From JAUSIF01 sp036556265 (GTDB lineage: Bacteria > Pseudomonadota > Alphaproteobacteria > Rhizobiales > Xanthobacteraceae): a stretch of DNA of 13,561 bases. Numbering within the stretch: the first letter of the stretch is position 1; every line of letters begins with the position of its first letter. Both the position numbers and the translations under genes were made by a program. The stretch is from NCBI GenBank assembly GCA_036556265.1, contig DATBJU010000127.1, positions 1 through 13,561 of the forward strand, given 5' to 3'. Under the pieces are notes generated by a model. That model was given only the letters and a program-made list of their open reading frames with translations. It was not told the DNA's origin and did no database searches. This document shows positions 5,783 to 13,523 of this stretch, piece by piece.

Positions 5783-6841
5783 GTGACGCCGCAAGCGAAC
5801 CCGCAGATCAAGAAGGCGCCATACAAGCGTATCGCCACCGAAGAAGCGTGGATCATGCGGGAGCTATTCGACCGCTATATGCGGCTCGTCGCGGATGGAT
5901 CGCTGAAGGACCCGGCGTTCGAAAGCCTTTGGAAACATTACGGTGGCGGCCGCAGCGAACGCGTTACGCAGGTGCTCGAGCGAATGCTCGACCTCGGCGA
6001 GCATCGTATCGCGGACATGGATGCGAGCGGCATCGACGTGCAGCTCCTGTTGCACACGGCGCCGGGGGTGCAGGTGTTCGATGCCCCGACGGCCGTGAGC
6101 TATGCCGCGGCCAGCAACGACCAGGTCGCCGAGGCGATCCGCAAATACCCGACCCGATTTTCCGGACTTGCGATGGTCGCGCCGCAGGATCCGCCAGCGG
6201 CCGCGAAGGAGATGGAACGCGGCGTGAAAAGGCTCGGCCTCAAGGGAGCGGTGATCAATTCGCATACGCGCGGCGAGTTTCTCAACGATCGGAAGTTCTG
6301 GGAGATTTTCGAAGCGGCTGAGGCGCTGAAGGTGCCAATCTATGTGCATCCAAGCGGTCCGCCGCCGGCGATGGCGCAGCCGTTCATCGAGCGCGGGCTG
6401 GATGGTGCGATTTACGGGTTCGCGGTCGAATGCGGGTTGCACCTGCTTACGATCATCACGAGCGGGGTGTTCGACCGCTTCGCGAAGCTGCAGCTCGTGT
6501 TCGGGCATCTCGGGGAGGGCATGCCGTTCTGGATGCCGCGGCTCGATTACATGCACCGTGCGCAAGTGATGTCGAAGCGCTACGAGGTCTTGCAGCCGCT
6601 CAAGCGCAAGGTGAGCGAATACCTGCGGGAGAACGTTTACATCACGACGAGCGGCATGTGCTGGGCACCGGCGGTGATGTTCTGCCGGTCGGTGTTGGGG
6701 AACGATCGGGTACTCTACGCGATGGACTACCCGTATCAATTCGCCCCGGAAGAAGTGGCCGCGATGGACGAGCTTCCGATCAGCGCGGAGGAAAGGAAGG
6801 CATTCTTTCAGACGAACGCCGAGGCGGTGTTCAAGCTATGA
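5783..6841 (+). CDS. Amidohydrolase-2 family protein (decarboxylase-like)
   Basis: A 352-residue TIM-barrel protein. It starts at GTG 5783 with CGGAGG 7 bases upstream. It resembles metal-dependent decarboxylases and hydrolases of the ACMSD/gamma-resorcylate decarboxylase group. Landmarks: RIATEEAW (16-23), VPIYVHPSGPP with His189, LVFGHLGEGMPFW with His242 and Glu245, and LYAMDYPYQ with Asp315. These match the usual third metal ligand, catalytic His/Glu pair and final Asp. The first motif, normally ExH, is EEA here, so the second metal-binding His is replaced by Ala22. A TEEA-type motif seems common among uncharacterised members, so the protein is probably functional with a changed metal site. 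A soluble cytoplasmic enzyme acting on an aromatic or carboxylate substrate is inferred. It converges on methyltransferase paralog 2 with a 12-bp gap. Confidence 0.85.
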   Translation: MTPQANPQIKKAPYKRIATEEAWIMRELFDRYMRLVADGSLKDPAFESLWKHYGGGRSERVTQVLERMLDLGEHRIADMDASGIDVQLLLHTAPGVQVFDAPTAVSYAAASNDQVAEAIRKYPTRFSGLAMVAPQDPPAAAKEMERGVKRLGLKGAVINSHTRGEFLNDRKFWEIFEAAEALKVPIYVHPSGPPPAMAQPFIERGLDGAIYGFAVECGLHLLTIITSGVFDRFAKLQLVFGHLGEGMPFWMPRLDYMHRAQVMSKRYEVLQPLKRKVSEYLRENVYITTSGMCWAPAVMFCRSVLGNDRVLYAMDYPYQFAPEEVAAMDELPISAEERKAFFQTNAEAVFKL

Positions 6842-6853
6842 ATGAGCGGGCGG

Positions 6854-7678
6854 TCAGCCCTTCTTGTCGCCGGCGGCACGGGTTGCGCTCCAGTCGCGCT
6901 TGGTCGCGACGGGTCCGCCGGTCGCGTCCAGCCTGTCGCTGTCGACCTTGCCCTGGAAGGTCTCGGGTTTGCCGCCGATTTCCAGAGTGAATACGATCTG
7001 ATCGCCATTCAGCTTCGCGTTGACGAGCGGCACCGAGCGTCCGTCGATCGTCGCATTACCCTTGAGCTCTTGGTACTTTTGCTCGATCTGCATCGTGAAG
7101 GTGCGAGCGCCATCCCGCACGGTCCATCGACCCTCGACCTTGGCCGGCACGATCCAGAGAAACACCTCGCGCCCATCGACTTGTTCGTACGTGTCGGCAT
7201 GCCAGTCGCCCATGCTGAAGGCATGTGAGACGAGCCGCGTGCCGGGACGCAATTCCTCGAGCAAGCGCGGGCGCAGCTGGAGATTGACGCTGCTGAGCAG
7301 GTACATCGTGATGACGTTTGCGTCCTTGATCACCGTCTCGAACAGATTTTGTTGACGGAATGAGACACGGTCGGTGACACCGGCTTTGGCTGCGTTTTCG
7401 TTGGCCTCGCTGATGCGCTGCGGATCGAGATCAACGCCGAGGGCACGGGCACCGAAATCCTTGGCAGCGGCGATCGCGATGCGGCCGTCGCCCGATCCGA
7501 GATCGATCACGAAGTCATTCTTGCCGACCTGTGCGAGTTCGAGCATGCGCTTCACCACCGACGGCGGCGTCGGCACGTACGGAACGTCGAGACGCGCCGA
7601 GGTCTGCGCAGAGGTGGCGTGCGTCAGGCCGACAACGAAGACGAAGGCAAGCGCGCGGGCAACGGGCCAATTCCACAT
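6854..7678 (-). CDS. Exported SAM-dependent methyltransferase, paralog 2
   Basis: A 274-residue protein. The start at 7678 has GAGGATCGCATA upstream and opens with a clear signal peptide (ALAFVFVVGLTHATSAQT, predicted cleavage near 24-25). Then come VPYVPTP (32-38), motif I DLGSGDGR (59-66), GVDLDPQRI (81-89), FRQQNLFET, ITMYLLSSVNLQLRP, SHAFSMGDW and FLWIVPAKVEGRW (163-175). The C-terminal beta-rich domain runs from about 176 to 250, with IEQKYQELKGNATIDGRSVP and GKPETFQGKV. It is clearly closer to the paralog at 9212 than to the one at 4825. The family is not known to me by a named substrate. Export of the catalytic domain is inferred from the signal peptide. It follows the APC permease gene on the same strand after 100 bp, so co-transcription is possible. 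Confidence 0.82.
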   Translation of the reverse strand: MWNWPVARALAFVFVVGLTHATSAQTSARLDVPYVPTPPSVVKRMLELAQVGKNDFVIDLGSGDGRIAIAAAKDFGARALGVDLDPQRISEANENAAKAGVTDRVSFRQQNLFETVIKDANVITMYLLSSVNLQLRPRLLEELRPGTRLVSHAFSMGDWHADTYEQVDGREVFLWIVPAKVEGRWTVRDGARTFTMQIEQKYQELKGNATIDGRSVPLVNAKLNGDQIVFTLEIGGKPETFQGKVDSDRLDATGGPVATKRDWSATRAAGDKKG

Positions 7679-7778
7679 TATGCGATCCTCACGGCAAGGT
7701 GCGGCAGCAGGTCCCACTATCGAACCCCGAACTTCGGTCGGTGTTCCATTCGGCGCTGCCACAGGAATACACAGCGTC

Positions 7779-9128
7779 CTATTCCGCCGCCTCCGTCACC
7801 GTGCGGCCTCGGGCCAGGAGAACAAGCGGAATTCCGGCGATCAGCACCACAACTCCGACCCATGAACCGACGCCCGCATAGGCAAGGCTCGAATAGATCA
7901 TCCAGACCGCTGCAGCAGCGAGAATAAGCGCCGGCAATGGGTAGAGCGGCATTCGATACGGCAGCTCGGCCGTGCCGCTACGGTTGCGGAATATGAACAC
8001 GGAAATCGCGACAAGAAGCAGGAAGAACCAAAACACCGGCGCGGTGTAGGCCACCATTGCCTCGAAGCCGTCGCGGGTGACGGATCCGAACAAGAGTAAC
8101 GCGAGCGAGATCACGAATTGAAGAAGCAGTGCGTTCGCGGGCTTGTCGCCGCGCTCCTCCCAGACGCCGAGCTTGCGAACGGGTGGGACATCGCGGCCGA
8201 GCGCATAGTAGCCGCGGGCGCCGGTGAAGATCGTTGCGTTGAGCGTACTCAGCGCGCAGACGCAGACGATCAAGCTGAATACGATCGCGCTTGCATCGCC
8301 AGCGACGATACGCATGAGGTCCGCGCCGACGGCGCTGCTCTTGCGCAGTCCTTCAATGCCGAACACGTTGAGATAGGCGATATTGGCAAGAAGATAGACG
8401 GCCACAACGACCGCGGTACCGAGCAAGAGGGTGCGGACCATGTTGTGACGGACATCTTTCAATTCGCCGGAAAGGTAGGCTGCCTCATTCCAGCCGCCAT
8501 ACGTGAGCAGGACGAACACCATCGCGAGTCCGAACATTCCGAACGACGGACTGGAGGGTGCTGCAGGCGACGGGGCGACTGAGCCCGAACTTGAGATTCC
8601 GGCGAGGATTACTGCGAGCAGCGCGACGATCGTGAGGCCGGTCAGCGCGATCTGTGTACGCGCTCCTTGCGGCGTTCCGATCAAATTGATGCCGGTGAGG
8701 ACGACCAAGGCGAGTACCGCGTGGATTGCAGCACCATAGGTGCCAAGCGGAACGATGTTCGACGCGTAGTCCGCATAGACAAAGGCGACAGCCGCGATCG
8801 CCCCGGTCTGGATTACCGTGCAGCGCGCCCAGGCGAACAGCACGCCGACGCTTGGGCCGTAGGCGCGGGAGAGAAAATGGTACTCGCCGCCCGCATTGGG
8901 ATGCGCACTGCCCAGCTCGGCGTAGCAGAGCGCGCCAGCCAGCATGATCACTCCGCCAAGCGCCCACGCGGCGATGAACAAAGTGCCGCTGCCCGTGAAA
9001 TTGGCGACCAAGGACGGCGTACGGAAGATCCCGATGCCGATGACGATGCCGATCATGAAGGCCGCGCCGGCGACAACGGAGAGCGTCTTCAGTGGTCTTG
9101 CTTCTTTGTGGGTCGTGGCCTTGGACAT
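7779..9128 (-). CDS. APC superfamily amino-acid permease
   Basis: A 449-residue integral membrane protein with about 12 hydrophobic segments spread over its length. The first membrane segment carries the APC substrate-site signature GIVIGIGIFRTP, an unwound helix that binds the amino-acid backbone. It is followed by WALGGVIMLAGALCYAELG and the HPNAGGEYHFL segment, typical of L-type and related transporters. FVLLTYGGWNEAAYLSGEL marks the sixth segment. The C-terminus is short and cytoplasmic. Proton-coupled or exchange transport of amino acids across the inner membrane is inferred; the substrate cannot be assigned. GGGGAAGCG precedes the start. It lies on the same strand between two exported methyltransferase paralogs, with gaps of 83 and 100 bp, so all three could share a transcript. 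Confidence 0.93.
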   Translation of the reverse strand: MSKATTHKEARPLKTLSVVAGAAFMIGIVIGIGIFRTPSLVANFTGSGTLFIAAWALGGVIMLAGALCYAELGSAHPNAGGEYHFLSRAYGPSVGVLFAWARCTVIQTGAIAAVAFVYADYASNIVPLGTYGAAIHAVLALVVLTGINLIGTPQGARTQIALTGLTIVALLAVILAGISSSGSVAPSPAAPSSPSFGMFGLAMVFVLLTYGGWNEAAYLSGELKDVRHNMVRTLLLGTAVVVAVYLLANIAYLNVFGIEGLRKSSAVGADLMRIVAGDASAIVFSLIVCVCALSTLNATIFTGARGYYALGRDVPPVRKLGVWEERGDKPANALLLQFVISLALLLFGSVTRDGFEAMVAYTAPVFWFFLLLVAISVFIFRNRSGTAELPYRMPLYPLPALILAAAAVWMIYSSLAYAGVGSWVGVVVLIAGIPLVLLARGRTVTEAAE

Positions 9129-9211
9129 CGCGCTTCCCCGTCAAATCCAAGCCGCGCTGCGGCTCGCCGGCGTTGTTAGTGTGGGTGACACAATCGTTGC
9201 TGCACTCGCCG

Positions 9212-10048
9212 TCAGGAGGTACGTGCAGCGCGCCACTCTCCGGTGGCGCGCGGCGCGGCATCGCCCGCTTCAATGGGAAGCGGCTCGATCTTGTCGCCGT
9301 TCACGCGCCCGCGAAACGTCTCTGGCTTACCCTCGTCGAGTTCGATGACAAAACGTATTTCGTCACCGCGCAGGTTGGTCTCACGCAGGGGCACGGTGCG
9401 ATCTGCCGTGCGCGCCACGCCCTCGACGATCTGATAACGCTGCGAAATATCAAGCTCGAACTTGCGGCCGCCGCTCTCGACTTGCCAACGGCCCTTGACC
9501 TTGGCCGGCACGATCCAGAAGTACGCGTCGCGGCCGTCGATCCTCTCGTGGCGATCGGCGCGCCAGTCGCCCATGTCGAATGCATGAGAGGCGAGGCGCG
9601 TGCCGGGCCGCAAATCGAGCAGAGCCGGACGAAGCTGCAGATTCAGGCGTGGCAGCAGGTACATGGTCAGAACCGTGGCCTTGCTCAAATCTGTCTCGAA
9701 CAGGTTTTGCTGGCGGAATTCCACCTTGTCGGAGACGCCGGCCTTCTGAAGATTTTCCTGCGCCTCCTTGATGCGTTGTGGGTCCAGATCGACGCCGAGC
9801 CCACGCGCGCCGTACTTCTTCGCTGCGGCGATCACGATACGGCCATCGCCAGATCCGAGATCGATGACGAAATCCTTGTTCGTGACCTTCGCCATGGCCA
9901 GCATGCGGTCGACCACTTCCTCCGGCGTAGGAACGAAGTGGACGTCGAGTTGTGGTTTCGGCTGCTGCTGCGCGTGAACGCTGGCGATCGTCGCCAGGCA
10001 AACAGCTGCAAGCGCGACGTAGATCGCGCGGGATGCGGTACTCGCCAT
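9212..10048 (-). CDS. Exported SAM-dependent methyltransferase, paralog 3
   Basis: A 278-residue protein. The start at 10048 is preceded by GACGAGGTTGGC and gives a standard signal peptide (AIYVALAAVCLATIASVHAQ, cleavage near 26). Longer in-frame starts up to 10447 add Pro-rich, shadow-like sequence. Layout: VHFVPTP (36-42), motif I DLGSGDGR (63-70), GVDLDPQRI (85-93), FRQQNLFET, LTMYLLPRLNLQLRP, SHAFDMGDW and YFWIVPAKVKGRW, then a beta-rich C-terminal domain with RTVPLRETNLRGDEIRF and GKPETFRGRVNGDKI. Motif I and the acidic post-II residue are intact, so SAM binding is expected. A possible promoter, TTGAAA (minus strand of 10132-10137) with TACCGT 18 bp further on, lies upstream. The target is unknown. 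It may head a run with the permease and paralog 2. Confidence 0.83.
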   Translation of the reverse strand: MASTASRAIYVALAAVCLATIASVHAQQQPKPQLDVHFVPTPEEVVDRMLAMAKVTNKDFVIDLGSGDGRIVIAAAKKYGARGLGVDLDPQRIKEAQENLQKAGVSDKVEFRQQNLFETDLSKATVLTMYLLPRLNLQLRPALLDLRPGTRLASHAFDMGDWRADRHERIDGRDAYFWIVPAKVKGRWQVESGGRKFELDISQRYQIVEGVARTADRTVPLRETNLRGDEIRFVIELDEGKPETFRGRVNGDKIEPLPIEAGDAAPRATGEWRAARTS

Positions 10049-10211
10049 GCCAACCTCGTCCATGGGCGCCGGCACCGAGGGGGTGGCGGACGCGGGTTTC
10101 CAACCTAACGGTAGCGGATGCCTCAATCGCCTTTCAACATGGCGCGCCCGTGACAAGCGTCGCGCGAGCAGGCCGGGCGGAATTCGGCCGCAAAGGCGGG
10201 TTCGCGGGGCG

Positions 10212-11084
10212 TCAATAATGACTGGAATTTGATCGCCCTCTCGGTCGGACCGCGCGCAAACGGTGGCAGAAGGCCTTGGGTCGTTCGGAGAACAGGCGGT
10301 GGGCGAGTTTTGCTGCGGATGCGAGATGGACGGCTCGTCGATCGGCAATCGGCTTTGACAGGCCTGAGCGCCAGGGTGCGAGAAGTCGGCCGGGTACGGT
10401 GAGGCCGGAAAGGATGACCAGGTCCTGGTAGCGCCCGAGCCGGTCACGCAGGCGTTGTGTCTCTTCGGTCTGAGTCGTTCGGAGGAACGGCCACCGCCGC
10501 CGCATGAGCTCCATCTGGTAGCGATGCTCGATCACCCGACGGCGCAGCTCGTGGAGGTCTTTGGCCGATGCGCCATTCCAATCGTCCGGAATCACGCGGC
10601 GGGTGCGGCGGTACGACTTGGTCAGGCCGTCGACGATGTCGGCAAAGCCGATCTCCGCTACCGGCCAGCGGTCGACTGCGCGTTGCGCGCTTCGAATTGC
10701 TGCAGCGATGCGGCGGCGGATGACGCCGCTGAGCATCGAGGTCTCGGCGTGACGCCGCACGTCGTCAAGCCGCCTCCGGATCGCTTGCGAGGCAAGCGGC
10801 GATAGGCGCGAGTCATGTTTGATCACGTCACGGAGCGCGTCGAGCGCGGACTTGGCGTCACGCGGCCGTGCGAACTCGCGTGCCAGATCGCGCGCGCGAA
10901 GGCGCAGGCGCCGTGCGTGCTCGCCGAGCGAGGGTTCGAGCAATCGCAGCAGCGCGCGCCACTGCTTCATGGCCTTGCGAAAGTCGTGGATGGCAGCGAC
11001 GTCGCCGCGCTTGCGGTCTTTGATCGCTGCAAGCGCTTCGGCCAGGACGCCGTGCGCGATCCTGTGTAACGGATCGCCGGTCAT
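10212..11084 (-). CDS. CHAD domain protein
   Basis: A 290-residue, very Arg-rich, all-helical protein. The start at 11084 is set by an excellent Shine-Dalgarno AAAGGAGGAGG; the longer reading to 11258 has no such support. CHAD domains consist of two four-helix halves with conserved His and basic residues that bind polyphosphate. Here the first copy of the motif is AAIHDFRKAMKQWRALLRLL (His33, Arg36, Lys37) and the second is DLHELRRRVIEHRYQMELM (His178, Arg181, His187). There is no CYTH triphosphatase domain, so this is a stand-alone CHAD protein, probably located on polyphosphate granules rather than enzymatic. It lies 217 bp from the initiator tRNA gene and diverges from it. Confidence 0.88.
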   Translation of the reverse strand: MTGDPLHRIAHGVLAEALAAIKDRKRGDVAAIHDFRKAMKQWRALLRLLEPSLGEHARRLRLRARDLAREFARPRDAKSALDALRDVIKHDSRLSPLASQAIRRRLDDVRRHAETSMLSGVIRRRIAAAIRSAQRAVDRWPVAEIGFADIVDGLTKSYRRTRRVIPDDWNGASAKDLHELRRRVIEHRYQMELMRRRWPFLRTTQTEETQRLRDRLGRYQDLVILSGLTVPGRLLAPWRSGLSKPIADRRAVHLASAAKLAHRLFSERPKAFCHRLRAVRPRGRSNSSHY

Positions 11085-11301
11085 CCTCCTCCTTTGCGCG
11101 CCCGACCTGCTCCCCATCGATCGGCTCCGTGGGCGTTTCTCATGGCAGTTTGACGAAAAAACCGGGCGGGCGCCCTTTTCAATTGGGGTTACGCTTGTTA
11201 CATAGCGTCCATCCGCGCGGTCGCGGTTGGCGGCCATAGACGGGACTAAGCGAGACAAGGGCTTAGAAGCGCCCCCGGCGCGGGACGGAATTCACGGCTG
11301 A

Positions 11302-11378
<77 letters not shown>

Positions 11379-11388
11379 GCTCCACCAG

Positions 11389-11430
11389 AGAGGGCCCTGT
11401 TGCCGCCAAGGCGCAGGGCCTCTTGTTGTG
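11389..11430 (+). terminator. Intrinsic terminator after tRNA-fMet
   Basis: AGAGGGCCCTG (11389-11399) pairs with CAGGGCCTCTT (11414-11424) over 10 bp with one bulged G, and TTGTTG follows. It sits 10 bases after the tRNA end and would stop the tRNA transcript. Confidence 0.8.
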
Positions 11431-11607
11431 GGCGCGGTTCGTCGCGTGTCGTAAAATTTACGTTTCGTTAATACATACGGTGACGCAAGGAAGCTCCGTC
11501 TAATCGCACCTTCCGTCCGCGTCCAAGTCGCCGGCAGATTCCGTTAACCATCGCTTCGTATCGTCCCGGTGCAGTCCGGATTTTGATTCTGCCGGTCGGA
11601 GGATGCG

Positions 11608-12198
11608 ATGGCGAAGTCGAGAAAGAAAAAGTCAGCGAGGCGCAAGCCCGCGAAGCGCAGGTCGTCCTCGCGCAAGTCGGCGCGGCGGGGCGGGCAGTGG
11701 CATCTCGTGTTCGTAGCGGTGCTGGCGCTGATGGTCGGCATTGCGGCGGGTTGGCACTTCCGCGAGTCCGGCATGGCTGCGAACGCCGCTGCGAGTGCGC
11801 AGGCACCGAAGCCGGCAGCAATGCGCATCGGCGAGGTGGAGCGCGAGGGCCGTAGGGCCGTCGACGCATGGTTGAAGACGGTCGCGAGCGGTAATGTCGC
11901 CGCTGTGCGGGCAGTGCTCGCTCCGGAGTTCCAGATCACGCGTTCTGATGGCTCGGCTTATAATGCGGGGGAGTACGTTCGCAGCGGCCTGCCAAAGATC
12001 GACGCGATGCCGGCGGCGGAACGTCTGACCGTGACGTCGACGAGCGATCATTTGATCGCGCGCTATTGGCTCAAGGTCAGTGAAACAGCGGGCGGTAAGC
12101 GGATCGAAGGTTACGCACCGCGCATGACCGTATTCCGCAAGAGCGGGGACGCGTGGCTCGTGGTTGCGCACGCAAACTTTGCGCCCATCCCGCGTTAG
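11608..12198 (+). CDS. Membrane-anchored NTF2/SnoaL-like protein with basic N-terminal tail
   Basis: A 196-residue protein. The start has GGAGG 6 bases upstream. Residues 1-30 are almost entirely Lys, Arg, Ser and Ala (MAKSRKKKSARRKPAKRRSS and onwards), like a histone H1 tail. A single transmembrane helix follows (LVFVAVLALMVGIAAGWHF, 33-51), then an Ala/Pro linker. The rest (about 75-196) has the DUF4440/SnoaL-like cone-fold pattern: EREGRRAVDAWLKTVASGNV, AVRAVLAPEFQITRSDG, and a C-terminal GDAWLVVAHANFAPI strand. By the positive-inside rule the basic tail is cytoplasmic and the cone domain periplasmic. Such domains often bind small hydrophobic ligands. No enzymatic residues are clear. A 13-bp palindrome CGTAAAATTTACG (11450-11462) lies in the 229-bp upstream region and might be an operator. 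Confidence 0.72.
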   Translation: MAKSRKKKSARRKPAKRRSSSRKSARRGGQWHLVFVAVLALMVGIAAGWHFRESGMAANAAASAQAPKPAAMRIGEVEREGRRAVDAWLKTVASGNVAAVRAVLAPEFQITRSDGSAYNAGEYVRSGLPKIDAMPAAERLTVTSTSDHLIARYWLKVSETAGGKRIEGYAPRMTVFRKSGDAWLVVAHANFAPIPR

Positions 12199-12222
12199 CC
12201 CGTCTGCAATCTGAATATCTGG

Positions 12223-12248
12223 TGGGCCCGGCAAACGCGCCGGGCCCA
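12223..12248 (+). terminator. Hairpin, probable terminator after the NTF2-like gene
   Basis: The arms TGGGCCCGGC (12223-12232) and GCCGGGCCCA (12239-12248) match over 10 bp around AAACGC. Only a weak ATTT run follows. It starts 24 bases after the stop codon and lies before the CoA-transferase gene. Being symmetric, it could also stop transcripts from the other strand. Confidence 0.65.
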
Positions 12249-12287
12249 AGCATTTCGTGCAGCCTGTTCCAGCGCTAAAGTCGTGCC

Positions 12288-13520
12288 ATGACGAAGCAGC
12301 AAGGCGCGCTCGCCGGCATCAAGGTGATCGAGCTCTGCCATGTGATGGCCGGGCCCGCCTGCGGTGTCATGCTCGCGGACATGGGCGCGGACGTGATCAA
12401 GGTCGAAAGAATCCCAGGCGGCGACGATACACGCCACTTTGTTCCGCCTGCAGTCGGGGATCAGTCGGCCGCGTTCATGATGATGAACCGGAACAAGCGC
12501 GGTATCGCAGTGGATCTCAAGACCGAGGATGGTCAGCGTGTTGTTCGGCGGCTCGTCCGCGATGCCGACGTGCTGACCGAGAACTATCGGCGCGGCGTGA
12601 TGGAGAGGATGGGGCTCGCCTACGAAACGCTGCGCCAGGAAAATGCGCGGCTCATCTATTGCTCGATTTCAGGCTTCGGCCGCACCGGCCCGTACGCGGA
12701 CCGCGCCGGTTTCGACCTCGTGGCCCAGGGCATGAGCGGGCTCATGTCGATCACCGGCGAGGGACCGGGCCGTCCGCCGGTGAAGGTCGGCTCGCCGGTG
12801 ACAGACATCACCGCCGGCATTCTCGCGGCGATGGGCATTCTCGCGGCGCTCCACGCGCGCACTCGAACCGGGGAGGGGCAGCTGGTCGATACGTCGCTCT
12901 TCGAGGCGGGTATCGTGCAGACCTACTGGCAGTCGGCGATCGCGCTCGCGAGCGGTGTTCCGCCCGGCCCCATGGGGTCGGCGCATCCGCTCAACGCACC
13001 GTACGAAGCGTTCCAGACCGGCGACGGCTGGATTACCGTCGGTGCCGCCACTCAAGTGACCTGGTTGCGCTTGGTCGAGCTCCTCGAAATGCCTGAATTT
13101 GCCAAGGACGCTCGCTTCGCGACGAATGCCGGACGTATCGAGAATCGGGTCGTTCTCGCCGAAGTGCTGGCGCCGCATTTCCGCGCGCGGTCGAGTGCCG
13201 AATGGCTCGACGCGCTCGAACGCGCGAAGGTGCCGGCGGGGCCGGTCCTCGACGTCATGCAGATGCATGCCGATCCGCAGACGCTTGCGCGTGAGATGGT
13301 CGTGGAAGCGAGGCATTCGAAGCTCGGATCGGTGAAGACAATCGGAGCGCCGGTGAAGTTCTCCGAGACGCCGAGCGGCGTGCGACGCGGCGCGCCCATG
13401 TTCGGCGAGCATACGCGCGAGGTGCTGCGCGAACACGGCTTCTCGGAGGCAGAGATCGAGCGGTTGGCAGCTTCGGGAATAATCCATGCGGCAGCCGTGA
13501 AGGAGACCGCCGCGGAATAG
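12288..13520 (+). CDS. CaiB/BaiF family III CoA-transferase
   Basis: A 410-residue protein of usual family length. The N-terminal segment GIKVIELCHVMAGPACGVML, then DMGADVIKVE (31-40), NRNKRGIAVDLK (67-78) and YCSISGFGRTGPYADR (124-139) are the family's Rossmann motifs. The catalytic Asp lies in SPVTDITAG (Asp173), matching Asp169 of formyl-CoA transferase, which forms the acyl-aspartyl intermediate. Family members move CoA between carboxylic acids (formyl/oxalyl, carnitine, benzylsuccinate and others); the acid used here cannot be told from the sequence. The distal region GDGWITVGAATQVTW and KVPAGPVLDV belongs to the second domain. The start has only a weak purine run (TAAAG) upstream. A hairpin terminator separates it from the NTF2-like gene, so it probably has its own promoter. 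Confidence 0.93.
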   Translation: MTKQQGALAGIKVIELCHVMAGPACGVMLADMGADVIKVERIPGGDDTRHFVPPAVGDQSAAFMMMNRNKRGIAVDLKTEDGQRVVRRLVRDADVLTENYRRGVMERMGLAYETLRQENARLIYCSISGFGRTGPYADRAGFDLVAQGMSGLMSITGEGPGRPPVKVGSPVTDITAGILAAMGILAALHARTRTGEGQLVDTSLFEAGIVQTYWQSAIALASGVPPGPMGSAHPLNAPYEAFQTGDGWITVGAATQVTWLRLVELLEMPEFAKDARFATNAGRIENRVVLAEVLAPHFRARSSAEWLDALERAKVPAGPVLDVMQMHADPQTLAREMVVEARHSKLGSVKTIGAPVKFSETPSGVRRGAPMFGEHTREVLREHGFSEAEIERLAASGIIHAAAVKETAAE

Positions 13521-13523
13521 GGA

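Noticed and set aside
5740..6321. 193-codon plus-strand frame across the amidohydrolase start
   Set aside because: It overlaps the amidohydrolase gene in another frame and the product is Arg-rich and motif-free.
11460..11550. CtrA-type TTAA-N7-TTAA site upstream of the NTF2-like gene
   Set aside because: GTTAA occurs at 11467 and 11542 but the spacing is about 70 bases, so no full site.
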